A stretch of 17,988 nt of DNA from an uncultured bacterium. Lineage in GTDB: Bacteria > Patescibacteriota > Minisyncoccia > Phycocordibacterales > UBA9973. The stretch is from positions 1 through 17,988 of the forward strand of contig CAITEG010000058.1 of NCBI GenBank assembly GCA_903891365.1. Direction: 5' to 3'. Positions within the stretch are counted from its first letter, which is position 1; every line of letters begins with the position of its first letter. A program made the position numbers and the translations under genes. Positions 1 through 6,673 of the stretch are shown here, one piece after another. The notes beneath the pieces were generated by a model, which was given only the letters and a program-made list of their open reading frames with translations, searched no databases and had not been told where the DNA came from.

Positions 1-59
1 AAGAAATAAACCCCTGGTTTATCTGGAAGACCCATCTTTTTGACCTGTTGACTATTCAT
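1..59 (-). CDS. uvrC: UvrC N-terminus (partial, runs off the left edge)
   Basis: Reading the minus strand from the ATG at 59-57 gives 19 codons that stay open to the window edge: MNSQQVKKMGLPDKPGVYFL (the last residue is only partly encoded). The 'LP-x-x-PGVY' string is the hallmark beginning of the GIY-YIG nuclease domain of UvrC, the subunit that makes both incisions in bacterial nucleotide excision repair. It lies on the same strand as uvrA and uvrB, which supports the call. The start codon is 7 nt from a plausible -10 box (67-72), so the mRNA may be leaderless. Only the beginning is visible, so domain completeness cannot be judged. The alternative start at the internal Met9 is possible. 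Confidence 0.82.
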   Translation of the reverse strand, partial: MNSQQVKKMGLPDKPGVYF

Positions 60-76
60 AGGATATATATTAGATT
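48..76 (+). promoter_or_regulatory. Promoter of the small plus-strand gene at 114
   Basis: TTGACT (48-53), a 17-nt spacer and TAGATT (71-76) form a plausible sigma-70-type promoter. It begins inside the uvrC coding start and shares bases with the uvrC -10. A start near 83 would leave about 30 nt of leader before the ATG at 114. Because the promoter covers the TTG at 48, that TTG is unlikely to be the translation start. Confidence 0.45.
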
Positions 77-95
77 AAAATTAACATTTGTACAA
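60..95 (-). promoter_or_regulatory. uvrC promoter, leaderless arrangement
   Basis: On the minus strand TTGTAC (90-95) is separated by 17 nt from TAATAT (67-72), and the uvrC ATG follows 7 nt after the -10. The -35 matches only 3 of 6 consensus positions. The box overlaps the -10 of the opposing plus-strand promoter, so the two probably cannot fire at once. Confidence 0.45.
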
Positions 96-113
96 CAATT
101 AAAAAGTCAATTT

Positions 114-416
114 ATGAAAGGGATCTATGCAAGCCTTGGAAAATCAGGAATGAAAGTCAAACTAACTAAAACAGCTTTCAGAAAAGGTAAAACTTCTGGA
201 GTAAAACCTGGAAAGGAAAAAATCTTTGAACTTTTTGTTTCAATTCGTACAGGATCACAAATTCGTGCAATCAGAGAAGTTGATTCTGAAGATCCAGAAA
301 AACAAAGAAGGAAAGTTGATGTAACCTCTAAAGTATTATCAATCGGGGTAATCAATGAAAAAACTTTCCGAATCAAAACTGAAACCTCTTTTTACAGAGT
401 TGAATTCTACTTGTAA
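114..416 (+). CDS. Small protein of unknown function, divergent from uvrC
   Basis: An open frame of 100 codons from the ATG at 114, flanked by a plausible promoter (48-76) and followed 8 nt after its stop by a strong intrinsic terminator. Those two signs make it more credible as a gene than the overlapping minus-strand frame. The frame stays open up to a TTG at 48, but that codon lies in the promoter. An internal ATG at 150 would give 88 residues. The protein is rich in Lys and Arg at the N-terminus (KVKLTKTAFRKGK) and then shows alternating hydrophobic segments (KIFELFVSI, SKVLSIGVI, FYRVEFYL) suggesting a small beta-rich domain. There is no signal peptide, membrane segment or cysteine pair. 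I do not recognise the family. Its position between uvrC and uvrA is suggestive but does not prove a repair role. Confidence 0.6.
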   Translation: MKGIYASLGKSGMKVKLTKTAFRKGKTSGVKPGKEKIFELFVSIRTGSQIRAIREVDSEDPEKQRRKVDVTSKVLSIGVINEKTFRIKTETSFYRVEFYL

Positions 417-424
417 GAATTAAG

Positions 425-466
425 ACTGGTAAGCATTATATTAATAATGTTTACCAGTTTTTTATT
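425..466 (+). terminator. Intrinsic terminator of the small plus-strand gene
   Basis: Arms 425-438 and 445-458 pair over 14 bp with one G-U wobble around a 6-nt loop, followed by TTTTTTAT. The hairpin sits between the plus-strand stop (416) and the convergent uvrA stop (462). The T run is on the plus strand only. Confidence 0.85.
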
Positions 467-3065
467 TCTTCTTCAAAACCTTCTTAAGATATTTACCTGT
501 GTGACTACCTGGAGTATTGGCAACTTCTTCAGGTGTTCCTTTCGCAACAATCTTACCACCACCAAGACCACCTTCAGGACCGATATCTATAATATGGTCT
601 GAGCATTTAATGATATCCATATTGTGTTCTATCACCACCACACTGTTACCTTTATCTACAAGTCTATTTAGAACTTCGAGAAGTTTTGCTACATCATCAT
701 AATGAAGACCGACAGTCGGCTCATCTAGTAGGTAAATAGTCTTCTCCCAGTATGGCTTATAAAGTTCTGTAGAAATTTTCACACGCTGGGCTTCACCTCC
801 TGAAAGAGTTGTAGCAGACTGACCAAGCTTCACGTATCCAAGTCCGACGTCCATCAAAGTCTTCATCCTGTCGTATATAGCAGGAATATCTTCATAGAAC
901 TTTATGGCTTCTTCTATTGTCATCTGAAGAACATCATAAATATTTTTTTTGTTATACTTCACAGTCAAAGTCTCTTTGTCGAACCTCTTCCCATTACAGA
1001 CGTCACAAGTCACATAGACAGTGGGCAAGAAATGCATTTCGACAGCTACCTCACCATTCCCTTCACAGGCCTCACAACGGCCACCCTTTACATTGAAAGA
1101 GAATCTATTGGACTTCCAGCCCTTGAGTCTAGCTTCTTCACTTAGAGCAAATAAGTCACGGATATGAGTGAAAGCACCTGTATAAGTCGCAATGTTTGAA
1201 CGAGGGGTTCTACCTATAGGAGACTGATCAATAAGAACCACACGAGAGAGATACTCTGTGCCCGTGAAAGACGCACAGTTGAAGACTTTAGCAGTTCTAA
1301 ACTTCCTTTCGTATCGAGCTTGTAAATTCTTGTGCAAAATCTCATACATAAAGGAACTCTTACCAGAGCCTGAAACTCCTGTAATAGTCACAAGCTTGCC
1401 GAGTGGAACTTCAGCATTTAGATTATCTATATTGAAAACTTTTCCACCAATTATCTTTAAAGTTCCCTTATCACTAGTTCTCCTCTTCTCTGGTATTTCT
1501 ATCCTAGCTTCACCTCTTAGATAAGCAAGTGTTCTAGACTTTGAAGGGTTCGTCGGAGCATCGAGCAACTTCTGTAGATAATCAGAGACGATAACTTCCC
1601 CACCATGTACTCCAGCTTTTGGACCTATATCTACTATATAGTCAGATGCATAGATAGTATCTTCATCGTGCTCTACCACGATAATAGTATTCCCTAAATC
1701 ACGAAGATCCTCTAGTGTTTTAATTAATTTATCATTATCTCTTTGATGAAGTCCGATAGTCGGCTCATCGAGCACATAAAGTGCTCCGACAAGTCTGGAA
1801 CCTAGTTGTGAGGCAAGACGAATACGCTGGGCTTCTCCACCTGATAAGGTATTGGCTTTTCTATCAAGGGATAAATAATCAAGACCAACATTGAGAAGGA
1901 ATTGAATACGAGCCTCTATCTCTTTTATAACAACTTTTGATATTTCTTTTTCTTGTTCAGTTAATTCTAGCTCTATAAAAAAGTTTGCGACGTTTTCTAT
2001 AGAAAGTGCAGTCACGTCAACAATATTCAAAGCATTCTTCTTGATACCAAGATATACGTGAAGGGCTTCAGTACGTAAACGAAGACCCTTACAATCATCG
2101 CAAGGTTCCTCCCCACCAAAATACTTTGTCCCTAATCCATTACAAGTTGGACAGGCTCCATAAGGAGAGTTGAAAGAGAAAAGTCTAGGTTCTATCTCAG
2201 GGAAAGCAAAACCATCATTCGCACAAGAAAACTTTGAAGACATCAGATATTCATCCTCGTCTATTTTAATTATTACCAAGCCATCAGACTCAAGGAGTGC
2301 CCTCTCGACACTTTCAGCAAGACGAGAGTAGGAGTCCTTTTCATTATCTTTGAATTCATGAATCTGAAAACTATCCACTATGACTTCTATGTCATGCTTT
2401 TTTGTTTTTGAGATATCTATTCTTTCTCGGAGTTTCTTTATCTCTCCATCAAGGCGCACCTGGGCAAAGCCTTTATTGAGTAAATCATAAAGTAGCTGAT
2501 AGTATTCTCCTTTTCTACCCCTGACAACAGGAGAAAGAATAGAAATCGGGGCTTCATTCCACTCTACACCCATAACTTTCTTTTTCTTCGTGTCCTTCTG
2601 GAAATTTTTAATCTTATCTATAGCAAAATGAAGAATCTCGTCATTGGAAAGTTTCTTAATCTCTTCTCCGCATAAAGGACAATGAGGATGCCCTATACGT
2701 GCATAAAGAACACGAAGATAGTCGTATATCTCGGTAATAGTTGCCACGGTTGAACGAGGATTGTTTGAGCGAGACTTCTGGTCGATAGAGATAGCAGGAG
2801 AAAGACCTGTAATCTCGTCTACATCAGGTTTCGGCATCTGATTAAGGAACTGACGAGCATAAGCAGAAAGACTCTCTACGTAGCGTCTCTGGCCCTCTGC
2901 AAAGATAGTATCGAAAGCCAAAGAAGACTTACCAGAACCTGACATCCCAGTTATCGTGATCATCTTATTGCGAGGCATTTCCACATTTATATTCTTTAGG
3001 TTGTGCGTCCTAGCCCCCTTTATTATTATTTTGTCGGTTGTTTCTTTTTTCATAAACTTAAACAT
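462..3065 (-). CDS. uvrA: Excinuclease ABC subunit A (UvrA), compact form
   Basis: UvrA is the DNA-damage-sensing ATPase of nucleotide excision repair; it dimerises and loads UvrB. The 867-residue product has two ABC modules. The first has Walker A GMSGSGKSS (40-48), an LSGGEAQ signature (407-413) and LDEPTIGLH (432-440). The second has GVSGSGKSS (563-571), LSGGEAQ (754-760) and LDEPTVGLH (780-788). The UvrB-binding region falls around 133-250 and the C-terminal zinc finger has CEAC (664-667) and CDVC (687-690). Against my memory of the 940-residue E. coli protein, about 110 residues are missing between the ACPTC finger (304-308) and PCDDCKG (321-327), which is where the insertion domain normally lies. 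The first finger reads C-A-N-D (281-284) instead of CxxC. Met1 is used here; Met5 (ATG at 3053) is equally possible. It is transcribed from its own promoter. Confidence 0.97.
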   Translation of the reverse strand: MFKFMKKETTDKIIIKGARTHNLKNINVEMPRNKMITITGMSGSGKSSLAFDTIFAEGQRRYVESLSAYARQFLNQMPKPDVDEITGLSPAISIDQKSRSNNPRSTVATITEIYDYLRVLYARIGHPHCPLCGEEIKKLSNDEILHFAIDKIKNFQKDTKKKKVMGVEWNEAPISILSPVVRGRKGEYYQLLYDLLNKGFAQVRLDGEIKKLRERIDISKTKKHDIEVIVDSFQIHEFKDNEKDSYSRLAESVERALLESDGLVIIKIDEDEYLMSSKFSCANDGFAFPEIEPRLFSFNSPYGACPTCNGLGTKYFGGEEPCDDCKGLRLRTEALHVYLGIKKNALNIVDVTALSIENVANFFIELELTEQEKEISKVVIKEIEARIQFLLNVGLDYLSLDRKANTLSGGEAQRIRLASQLGSRLVGALYVLDEPTIGLHQRDNDKLIKTLEDLRDLGNTIIVVEHDEDTIYASDYIVDIGPKAGVHGGEVIVSDYLQKLLDAPTNPSKSRTLAYLRGEARIEIPEKRRTSDKGTLKIIGGKVFNIDNLNAEVPLGKLVTITGVSGSGKSSFMYEILHKNLQARYERKFRTAKVFNCASFTGTEYLSRVVLIDQSPIGRTPRSNIATYTGAFTHIRDLFALSEEARLKGWKSNRFSFNVKGGRCEACEGNGEVAVEMHFLPTVYVTCDVCNGKRFDKETLTVKYNKKNIYDVLQMTIEEAIKFYEDIPAIYDRMKTLMDVGLGYVKLGQSATTLSGGEAQRVKISTELYKPYWEKTIYLLDEPTVGLHYDDVAKLLEVLNRLVDKGNSVVVIEHNMDIIKCSDHIIDIGPEGGLGGGKIVAKGTPEEVANTPGSHTGKYLKKVLKKK

Positions 3066-3066
3066 T

Positions 3067-3089
3067 CCCCCAATCTCTCTTAGAGGGGG
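3067..3089 (-). promoter_or_regulatory. Hairpin directly before the uvrA start codon
   Basis: In the predicted leader of about 41 nt, five C residues pair with five G residues immediately before AATG, with a short inner UCU/AGA stem and a 4-nt bulge. The G run is the only SD-like sequence near this start, yet it is only 1 nt from the first ATG and is locked in the stem. It could limit initiation. Confidence 0.4.
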
Positions 3090-3112
3090 TATATCGATAT
3101 TTAACTACTTTT

Positions 3113-3141
3113 ATAATAACACGAACATCATTATTTGACAA
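3113..3141 (-). promoter_or_regulatory. uvrA promoter
   Basis: On the minus strand TTGTCA (3136-3141), a 17-nt spacer and TATTAT (3113-3118) make a near-consensus promoter, predicting a start near 3106. No LexA-type box (CTG-N10-CAG or GAAC-N4-GTTC) is visible across it, so damage induction by classical LexA is not indicated. Confidence 0.7.
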
Positions 3142-3163
3142 ACAAAGCTATCTGGGTTAAGAT
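3135..3163 (+). promoter_or_regulatory. Plus-strand promoter sharing its -35 with uvrA
   Basis: TTGACA (3135-3140), exactly 17 nt, then TAAGAT (3158-3163). The -35 is a perfect consensus and is the same near-palindrome TTTGACAAA used in the other direction by uvrA. No protein gene lies downstream on this strand. Confidence 0.5.
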
Positions 3164-3169
3164 ATAAGA

Positions 3170-3254
3170 AATAGTCCTTTGTTCATACAAACTATAGATG
3201 GTGTAACGAGCACTATCACAAGAGCCATCACTTCGATGGCTCTTTTATTTTTTA
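3170..3254 (+). ncRNA. Candidate small RNA between uvrA and uvrB
   Basis: A predicted transcript of about 80 nt starting after the plus-strand promoter. It holds one hairpin, GATGGTG (3197-3203) with CACTATC (3211-3217) including a G-U pair, and a second, AGAGCCATC (3221-3229) with GATGGCTCT (3235-3243), followed by TTTTATTTTTTA. No ORF of useful size is present in it. The 3' end overlaps the last codons of uvrB, so the RNA would be antisense to the uvrB 3' end. Caution: the T run on this strand is also the complement of uvrB's terminal Lys codons, so it may be coincidental, and the hairpin could instead serve the uvrB mRNA end. Confidence 0.4.
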
Positions 3255-5347
3255 TCCATTTTCTTTTTCAATATTACTATCTCATCACGAAGTATTGCTG
3301 CCGTCTCAAAGTCTAATTCCTTTACTGCTTTATTCATTTCTTTTTCTTTTAATTTTATTATCTTTTCATAAACATTTTTATTTCTATCTTCATCTGAAAG
3401 AAGTAAATTCTTGATTGATTCTCTCTCTCCTTTACCTTTATTACTCTTACTTGCTCCAAATGCTTTTTTAAATAACTCCACATCAAGGTCAAGCTCAGCA
3501 TTTACAGCCTTACCATGTTTGTCTTCAAGTTCTTCAGTAATATCTTTAATCTTTTTTATAATTGTCTGCGGAGTTATACCATGCTTTTTATTGTAAGCTA
3601 TCTGTATATTCCTTCTGCGGTCTGTCTCACCTATTGCACTGTCCAAAGATTTAGTCATATGATCAGCATAGAGAACAACTCTACCTTCCACATTTCTAGC
3701 AGCACGCCCAATAATCTGGATGAGTGAAGTCTCTGAACGAAGAAAGCCTTCTTTGTCTGCATCAAGTATTCCGATAAGAGCAAGCTCTGGTAAGTCCAAA
3801 CCCTCGCGAAGTAAATTCACCCCGATAAGAATATCAAAATCCCCTCTTCTAAATTGTGTTAATATCTGAATTCTTTCTATTGTTTTTATATCACTATGCA
3901 GATACTCAGCTTTATAACCTTTCTCTTTTAAGAATAAAGATAAATCTTCCGCCATCTTCTTAGTCAGTGTCGTCGCTATAGCACGAAAACCTTTCGCTAT
4001 AACTCTGTCGGCTTCTTTTACAAAGTCTTCAATCTGTCCACCATAATTCTCTTCTTTATTGACTGAAACTCCACGAACTATAATTTCAGGATCGATAAGT
4101 CCAGTCGGACGAATAATCTGCTCTACGATCTGGTTGCTCATAGTTCTCTCTTGTTCACTTGGGGTCGCAGAGACGTAGATAACATCACCTATCCTCTCTT
4201 CGAATTCATTATACTTAAGAGGACGATTGTCCTTCGCTGAAGGCAGACGGAAGCCAAACTCCACAAGTGTATTCTTGCGTGAAGCATCTCCAGCATACAT
4301 CGCTCCAAGCTGAGGCAAAGTCACGTGAGACTCATCAATGATAGTTAAAAAATCATCTTTAAAATAAGAAAGAAGTGTATCTGGGGCTTCGCCTTCTTTC
4401 TTCCCTGAAAACTGCCTCGAGTAATTCTCAATACCATTACAATATCCAACTTCTTTAATCATAGCTAAGTCATAATTGGTTCTTCTCTTTATCCTCTCGG
4501 CTTCTAGAAGCTTTCCTTCTTTCTCAAACTTCTTTAATTGTTGTGCTAATTCTATTTTTATATTTTTCAAAGCTATCTTTGTACTCTCTTCGTCTGTTAT
4601 AAAGTGCTTTGATGGAAAGAGGAAAATTCCGGTCTCTTCTTTAAGGACATGAGCTGAGACTGGATCTACTTTCAATATTTTAATTATCTTACCACCTTCA
4701 AATTCTATTTGATAAACAAAAGTCTCAGAGATAGGCATCACTTCTACTCGATCCCCAATAGAACGAAAAGTTCCAGGATTGAGGTCTGCATTTGTTCTCT
4801 CAAAATGAATACCAAGTAACTTTCTCATCAAATCAGTTCTACTAATTTTAGAGCCAATTTCTAGTTTCAAATTTACTTTTTCATATTCTTCGGGGCTTCC
4901 AAGACCATAGATACAAGAAACCGAAGCCACAATAATAACATCCGGACGAGTAAGGAGAGATTGAGTGGATGCATGACGAAGACGATCTATCTCTTTATTT
5001 ATCTGTGCATCTTTCTCTATATAAGTATCTGTCACCGGCATATAAGCTTCAGGCTGATAATAGTCGTAGTAAGAGACAAAGTAGTGGACCGCAGCGTCTG
5101 GAAAAAATTCCCTGAACTCTTGAGCAAGCTGAGCAGCCAAAGTTTTATTGTGAGCTATTACTAAAGTCGGCTTACTCCACTTCTCTATCACGTTTGCAAT
5201 AGTGAAAGTCTTTCCTGTCCCTGTCGCACCTAGGAGAGTCTGCTTCTTCATGCCCTTTTCTAAGCCTTCCAGCAACTGCAAAATAGCCTTCGGCTGGTCA
5301 CCGTCTGGTTTATAACTACTCTTTAGTTTGAATACTTTATCTTTCAT
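3245..5347 (-). CDS. uvrB: Excinuclease ABC subunit B (UvrB)
   Basis: UvrB is the helicase-like subunit that is loaded by UvrA, verifies damage by threading one strand behind a beta-hairpin, and recruits UvrC. The 700-residue protein shows Walker A GATGTGKT (40-47), the Tyr-rich beta-hairpin region SYYDYYQPEAY (92-102), DESH (338-341), SATPSEQE (393-400), motif V NLLREGLD (511-518), motif VI QIIGRAARN (544-552) and a C-terminal UVR domain (about 658-693, KAVKELDFETAAILRDEI) that contacts UvrC. It is slightly longer than E. coli UvrB (673), the extra length lying in the charged linker near 600-655. Its ATG overlaps the end of tgt by 11 bp (ATGAAAGATAA), implying translational coupling. No SD or separate promoter is visible. 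Confidence 0.98.
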   Translation of the reverse strand: MKDKVFKLKSSYKPDGDQPKAILQLLEGLEKGMKKQTLLGATGTGKTFTIANVIEKWSKPTLVIAHNKTLAAQLAQEFREFFPDAAVHYFVSYYDYYQPEAYMPVTDTYIEKDAQINKEIDRLRHASTQSLLTRPDVIIVASVSCIYGLGSPEEYEKVNLKLEIGSKISRTDLMRKLLGIHFERTNADLNPGTFRSIGDRVEVMPISETFVYQIEFEGGKIIKILKVDPVSAHVLKEETGIFLFPSKHFITDEESTKIALKNIKIELAQQLKKFEKEGKLLEAERIKRRTNYDLAMIKEVGYCNGIENYSRQFSGKKEGEAPDTLLSYFKDDFLTIIDESHVTLPQLGAMYAGDASRKNTLVEFGFRLPSAKDNRPLKYNEFEERIGDVIYVSATPSEQERTMSNQIVEQIIRPTGLIDPEIIVRGVSVNKEENYGGQIEDFVKEADRVIAKGFRAIATTLTKKMAEDLSLFLKEKGYKAEYLHSDIKTIERIQILTQFRRGDFDILIGVNLLREGLDLPELALIGILDADKEGFLRSETSLIQIIGRAARNVEGRVVLYADHMTKSLDSAIGETDRRRNIQIAYNKKHGITPQTIIKKIKDITEELEDKHGKAVNAELDLDVELFKKAFGASKSNKGKGERESIKNLLLSDEDRNKNVYEKIIKLKEKEMNKAVKELDFETAAILRDEIVILKKKMDKK

Positions 5348-6608
5348 ATTTACTTAAAAAATCTTTTTTATATTCCATAAAATTACCATCTAATATAGCC
5401 CCACGCATTTTCTTCACTAAGTTTGTTATAAAGTAAACATTATGAATTGAAGCCAATGTTGCAGCCTCCATCTCTTTAGCTCTAAACAAATGTGCCAAGT
5501 ATGCACGAGTATAATTCTGACAAGTATAACACTGGCAACCTTCATCAATAGGGCTAAAATCTTTTACAAATTTTGCATTTGTTATATTTATTTTACCACT
5601 ATTTGTAAAGAGTGTTCCATTGCGAGCTATACGTGTAGGACCGACACAGTCAAACAAATCTACGCCGTTCTCTACACCAGAGAATAAATCCTCTGGCTCA
5701 CCGATACCAAGTAAATGACGAGGCTTCTCTTCTGGTAGTTCTTCATTCACCCATTTCACTGCACTGGACATATCTTCTTTTGCAAAAGAGCCTCCGATAC
5801 CAAAACCATCAAACCCCGTAAAACGGGTTTCACCCGTCACGGGGTCCGTTCCATCTTCTATTTTAATTTCAGAAATAATTTTCGCGGACTTTCTCCTCAA
5901 TTCTTCTGATCTTCCTCCTTGAACAATACCAAACAAAGCTTGAGGTTCATGAGCAATATCTTTTACGCCCTCACGTTTCTTGTGTTCTATCAAACTTCTC
6001 TTGGCCCAAGCGTGTGTACGAGAGAGTGCTTCGTCTTGATACCTATCATTCTCTGTCGGTGAAGTGCACTCATCAAAAGCAAAAATAATATCAGCTCCTA
6101 AGTTATGCTGTATCTCTATCGATTTCTCTGGAGTTATATAATGAAGTGACCCATCAATATGTGAACGGAAAGATACTCCATCGTTCCCTATAGTTGCAAG
6201 TCTAGGTACACCATCTTCCGCTGTAGATCTCTCAGGAATAAGAAGATTTGGATCAGTCACAGAAACCACTTTTGAAAGCTCTTTACCATAAGCCACGCCT
6301 AAAGAAAATACTTGGAAGCCCCCGGAGTCAGTCATCATAGGCCCCTGCCAATTCATGAATTTATGAAGTCCTCCTGCATCTCTTACGAGCTCATCCCCTG
6401 GTTGTAAATACAAATGGTAAGTATTCGCAAGTACGACAGGAGTACCAAGTTCTTTTAATTGCTCTGGGGTCAGAGACTTAACTGTCGCTTTCGTTCCCAC
6501 AACAACAAAAGACGGAGTCTCTATATCTCCGTGAGGTGTACTTAAGACTCCAGCTCTACCGAAGTGTCCTTCTAGTTTTTTCTCAATTTTAAAATTAATT
6601 GCTTTCAT
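5337..6608 (-). CDS. tgt: tRNA-guanine transglycosylase (TGT)
   Basis: TGT exchanges the guanine at wobble position 34 of Asn, Asp, His and Tyr tRNAs for a 7-deazaguanine precursor of queuosine. Visible family features are TDSGGFQVFSL (93-103, active-site Asp94), FDECTSP (178-184), GIVQGG (227-232), FDCVGPTR with the likely nucleophile Asp320, and a zinc site Cys358, Cys360, Cys363 and His389. At 423 residues it is longer than E. coli TGT (375). One insertion falls at about 104-140 and a second, DGTDPVTGETRFTG (252-265), is encoded by a GC-rich palindrome. It leads a two-gene unit with uvrB. A -10-like TATATT (6617-6622) lies 8 nt before the ATG, suggesting a leaderless message. No other queuosine gene is in the window, so the precursor may be salvaged. 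Confidence 0.97.
   Translation of the reverse strand: MKAINFKIEKKLEGHFGRAGVLSTPHGDIETPSFVVVGTKATVKSLTPEQLKELGTPVVLANTYHLYLQPGDELVRDAGGLHKFMNWQGPMMTDSGGFQVFSLGVAYGKELSKVVSVTDPNLLIPERSTAEDGVPRLATIGNDGVSFRSHIDGSLHYITPEKSIEIQHNLGADIIFAFDECTSPTENDRYQDEALSRTHAWAKRSLIEHKKREGVKDIAHEPQALFGIVQGGRSEELRRKSAKIISEIKIEDGTDPVTGETRFTGFDGFGIGGSFAKEDMSSAVKWVNEELPEEKPRHLLGIGEPEDLFSGVENGVDLFDCVGPTRIARNGTLFTNSGKINITNAKFVKDFSPIDEGCQCYTCQNYTRAYLAHLFRAKEMEAATLASIHNVYFITNLVKKMRGAILDGNFMEYKKDFLSKYER
5813..5845. repeat. GC-rich nested palindrome inside tgt
   Basis: ACCCCGT (5813-5819) pairs with ACGGGGT (5839-5845), enclosing ACGGGT (5823-5828) paired with ACCCGT (5832-5837) around TTC. The block is much more GC-rich than the surrounding gene, is in frame and encodes DPVTGETRFTG, a stretch absent from E. 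coli TGT as I recall it. It resembles coding palindromic elements, but no second copy is visible in this window. Confidence 0.6.
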
Positions 6609-6616
6609 TATATTTT

Positions 6617-6622
6617 AATATA
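6617..6622 (-). promoter_or_regulatory. -10 box of tgt-uvrB
   Basis: TATATT on the minus strand, 8 nt before the tgt ATG. No good -35 is present at 16-18 nt; a DnaA-box-like sequence occupies part of that interval. The spacing fits a leaderless mRNA. Confidence 0.35.
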
Positions 6623-6627
6623 CCCCT

Positions 6628-6636
6628 TGTGGATAA
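6628..6636 (-). promoter_or_regulatory. Perfect match to the DnaA box consensus
   Basis: TTATCCACA on the minus strand, lying between the divergent tgt promoter and the plus-strand RNA promoter. It is a single copy, so it is not evidence of a replication origin, but DnaA binding here could affect both promoters. A chance match in 18 kb is quite possible. Confidence 0.35.
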
Positions 6637-6637
6637 C

Positions 6638-6667
6638 TTTACTTTTACCATATTTTTGTGCTATAAT
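6638..6667 (+). promoter_or_regulatory. Promoter of the three-way-junction RNA
   Basis: TTTACT (6638-6643), an 18-nt spacer and a perfect TATAAT (6662-6667). The predicted start, 6673-6675, coincides with the first base of the outer stem of the RNA. Confidence 0.7.
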
Positions 6668-6673
6668 ACAAGC

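Noticed and set aside
48..113. TTG at 48 as the start of the small plus-strand gene
   Set aside because: It lies in the predicted -35 box and inside the uvrC start region; the ATG at 114 (or 150) fits the promoter better.
127..153. Eight-codon leader peptide overlapping ATG 150 by ATGA
   Set aside because: Very short, no supporting signal; it is expected by chance in this base composition.
125..376. Minus-strand frame opposite the small gene
   Set aside because: The plus-strand frame has a promoter and a terminator in place; this one has neither and no recognisable motif.
3066..3244. LexA/SOS operator at uvrA
   Set aside because: Neither the CTG-N10-CAG nor the GAAC-N4-GTTC type palindrome is present.
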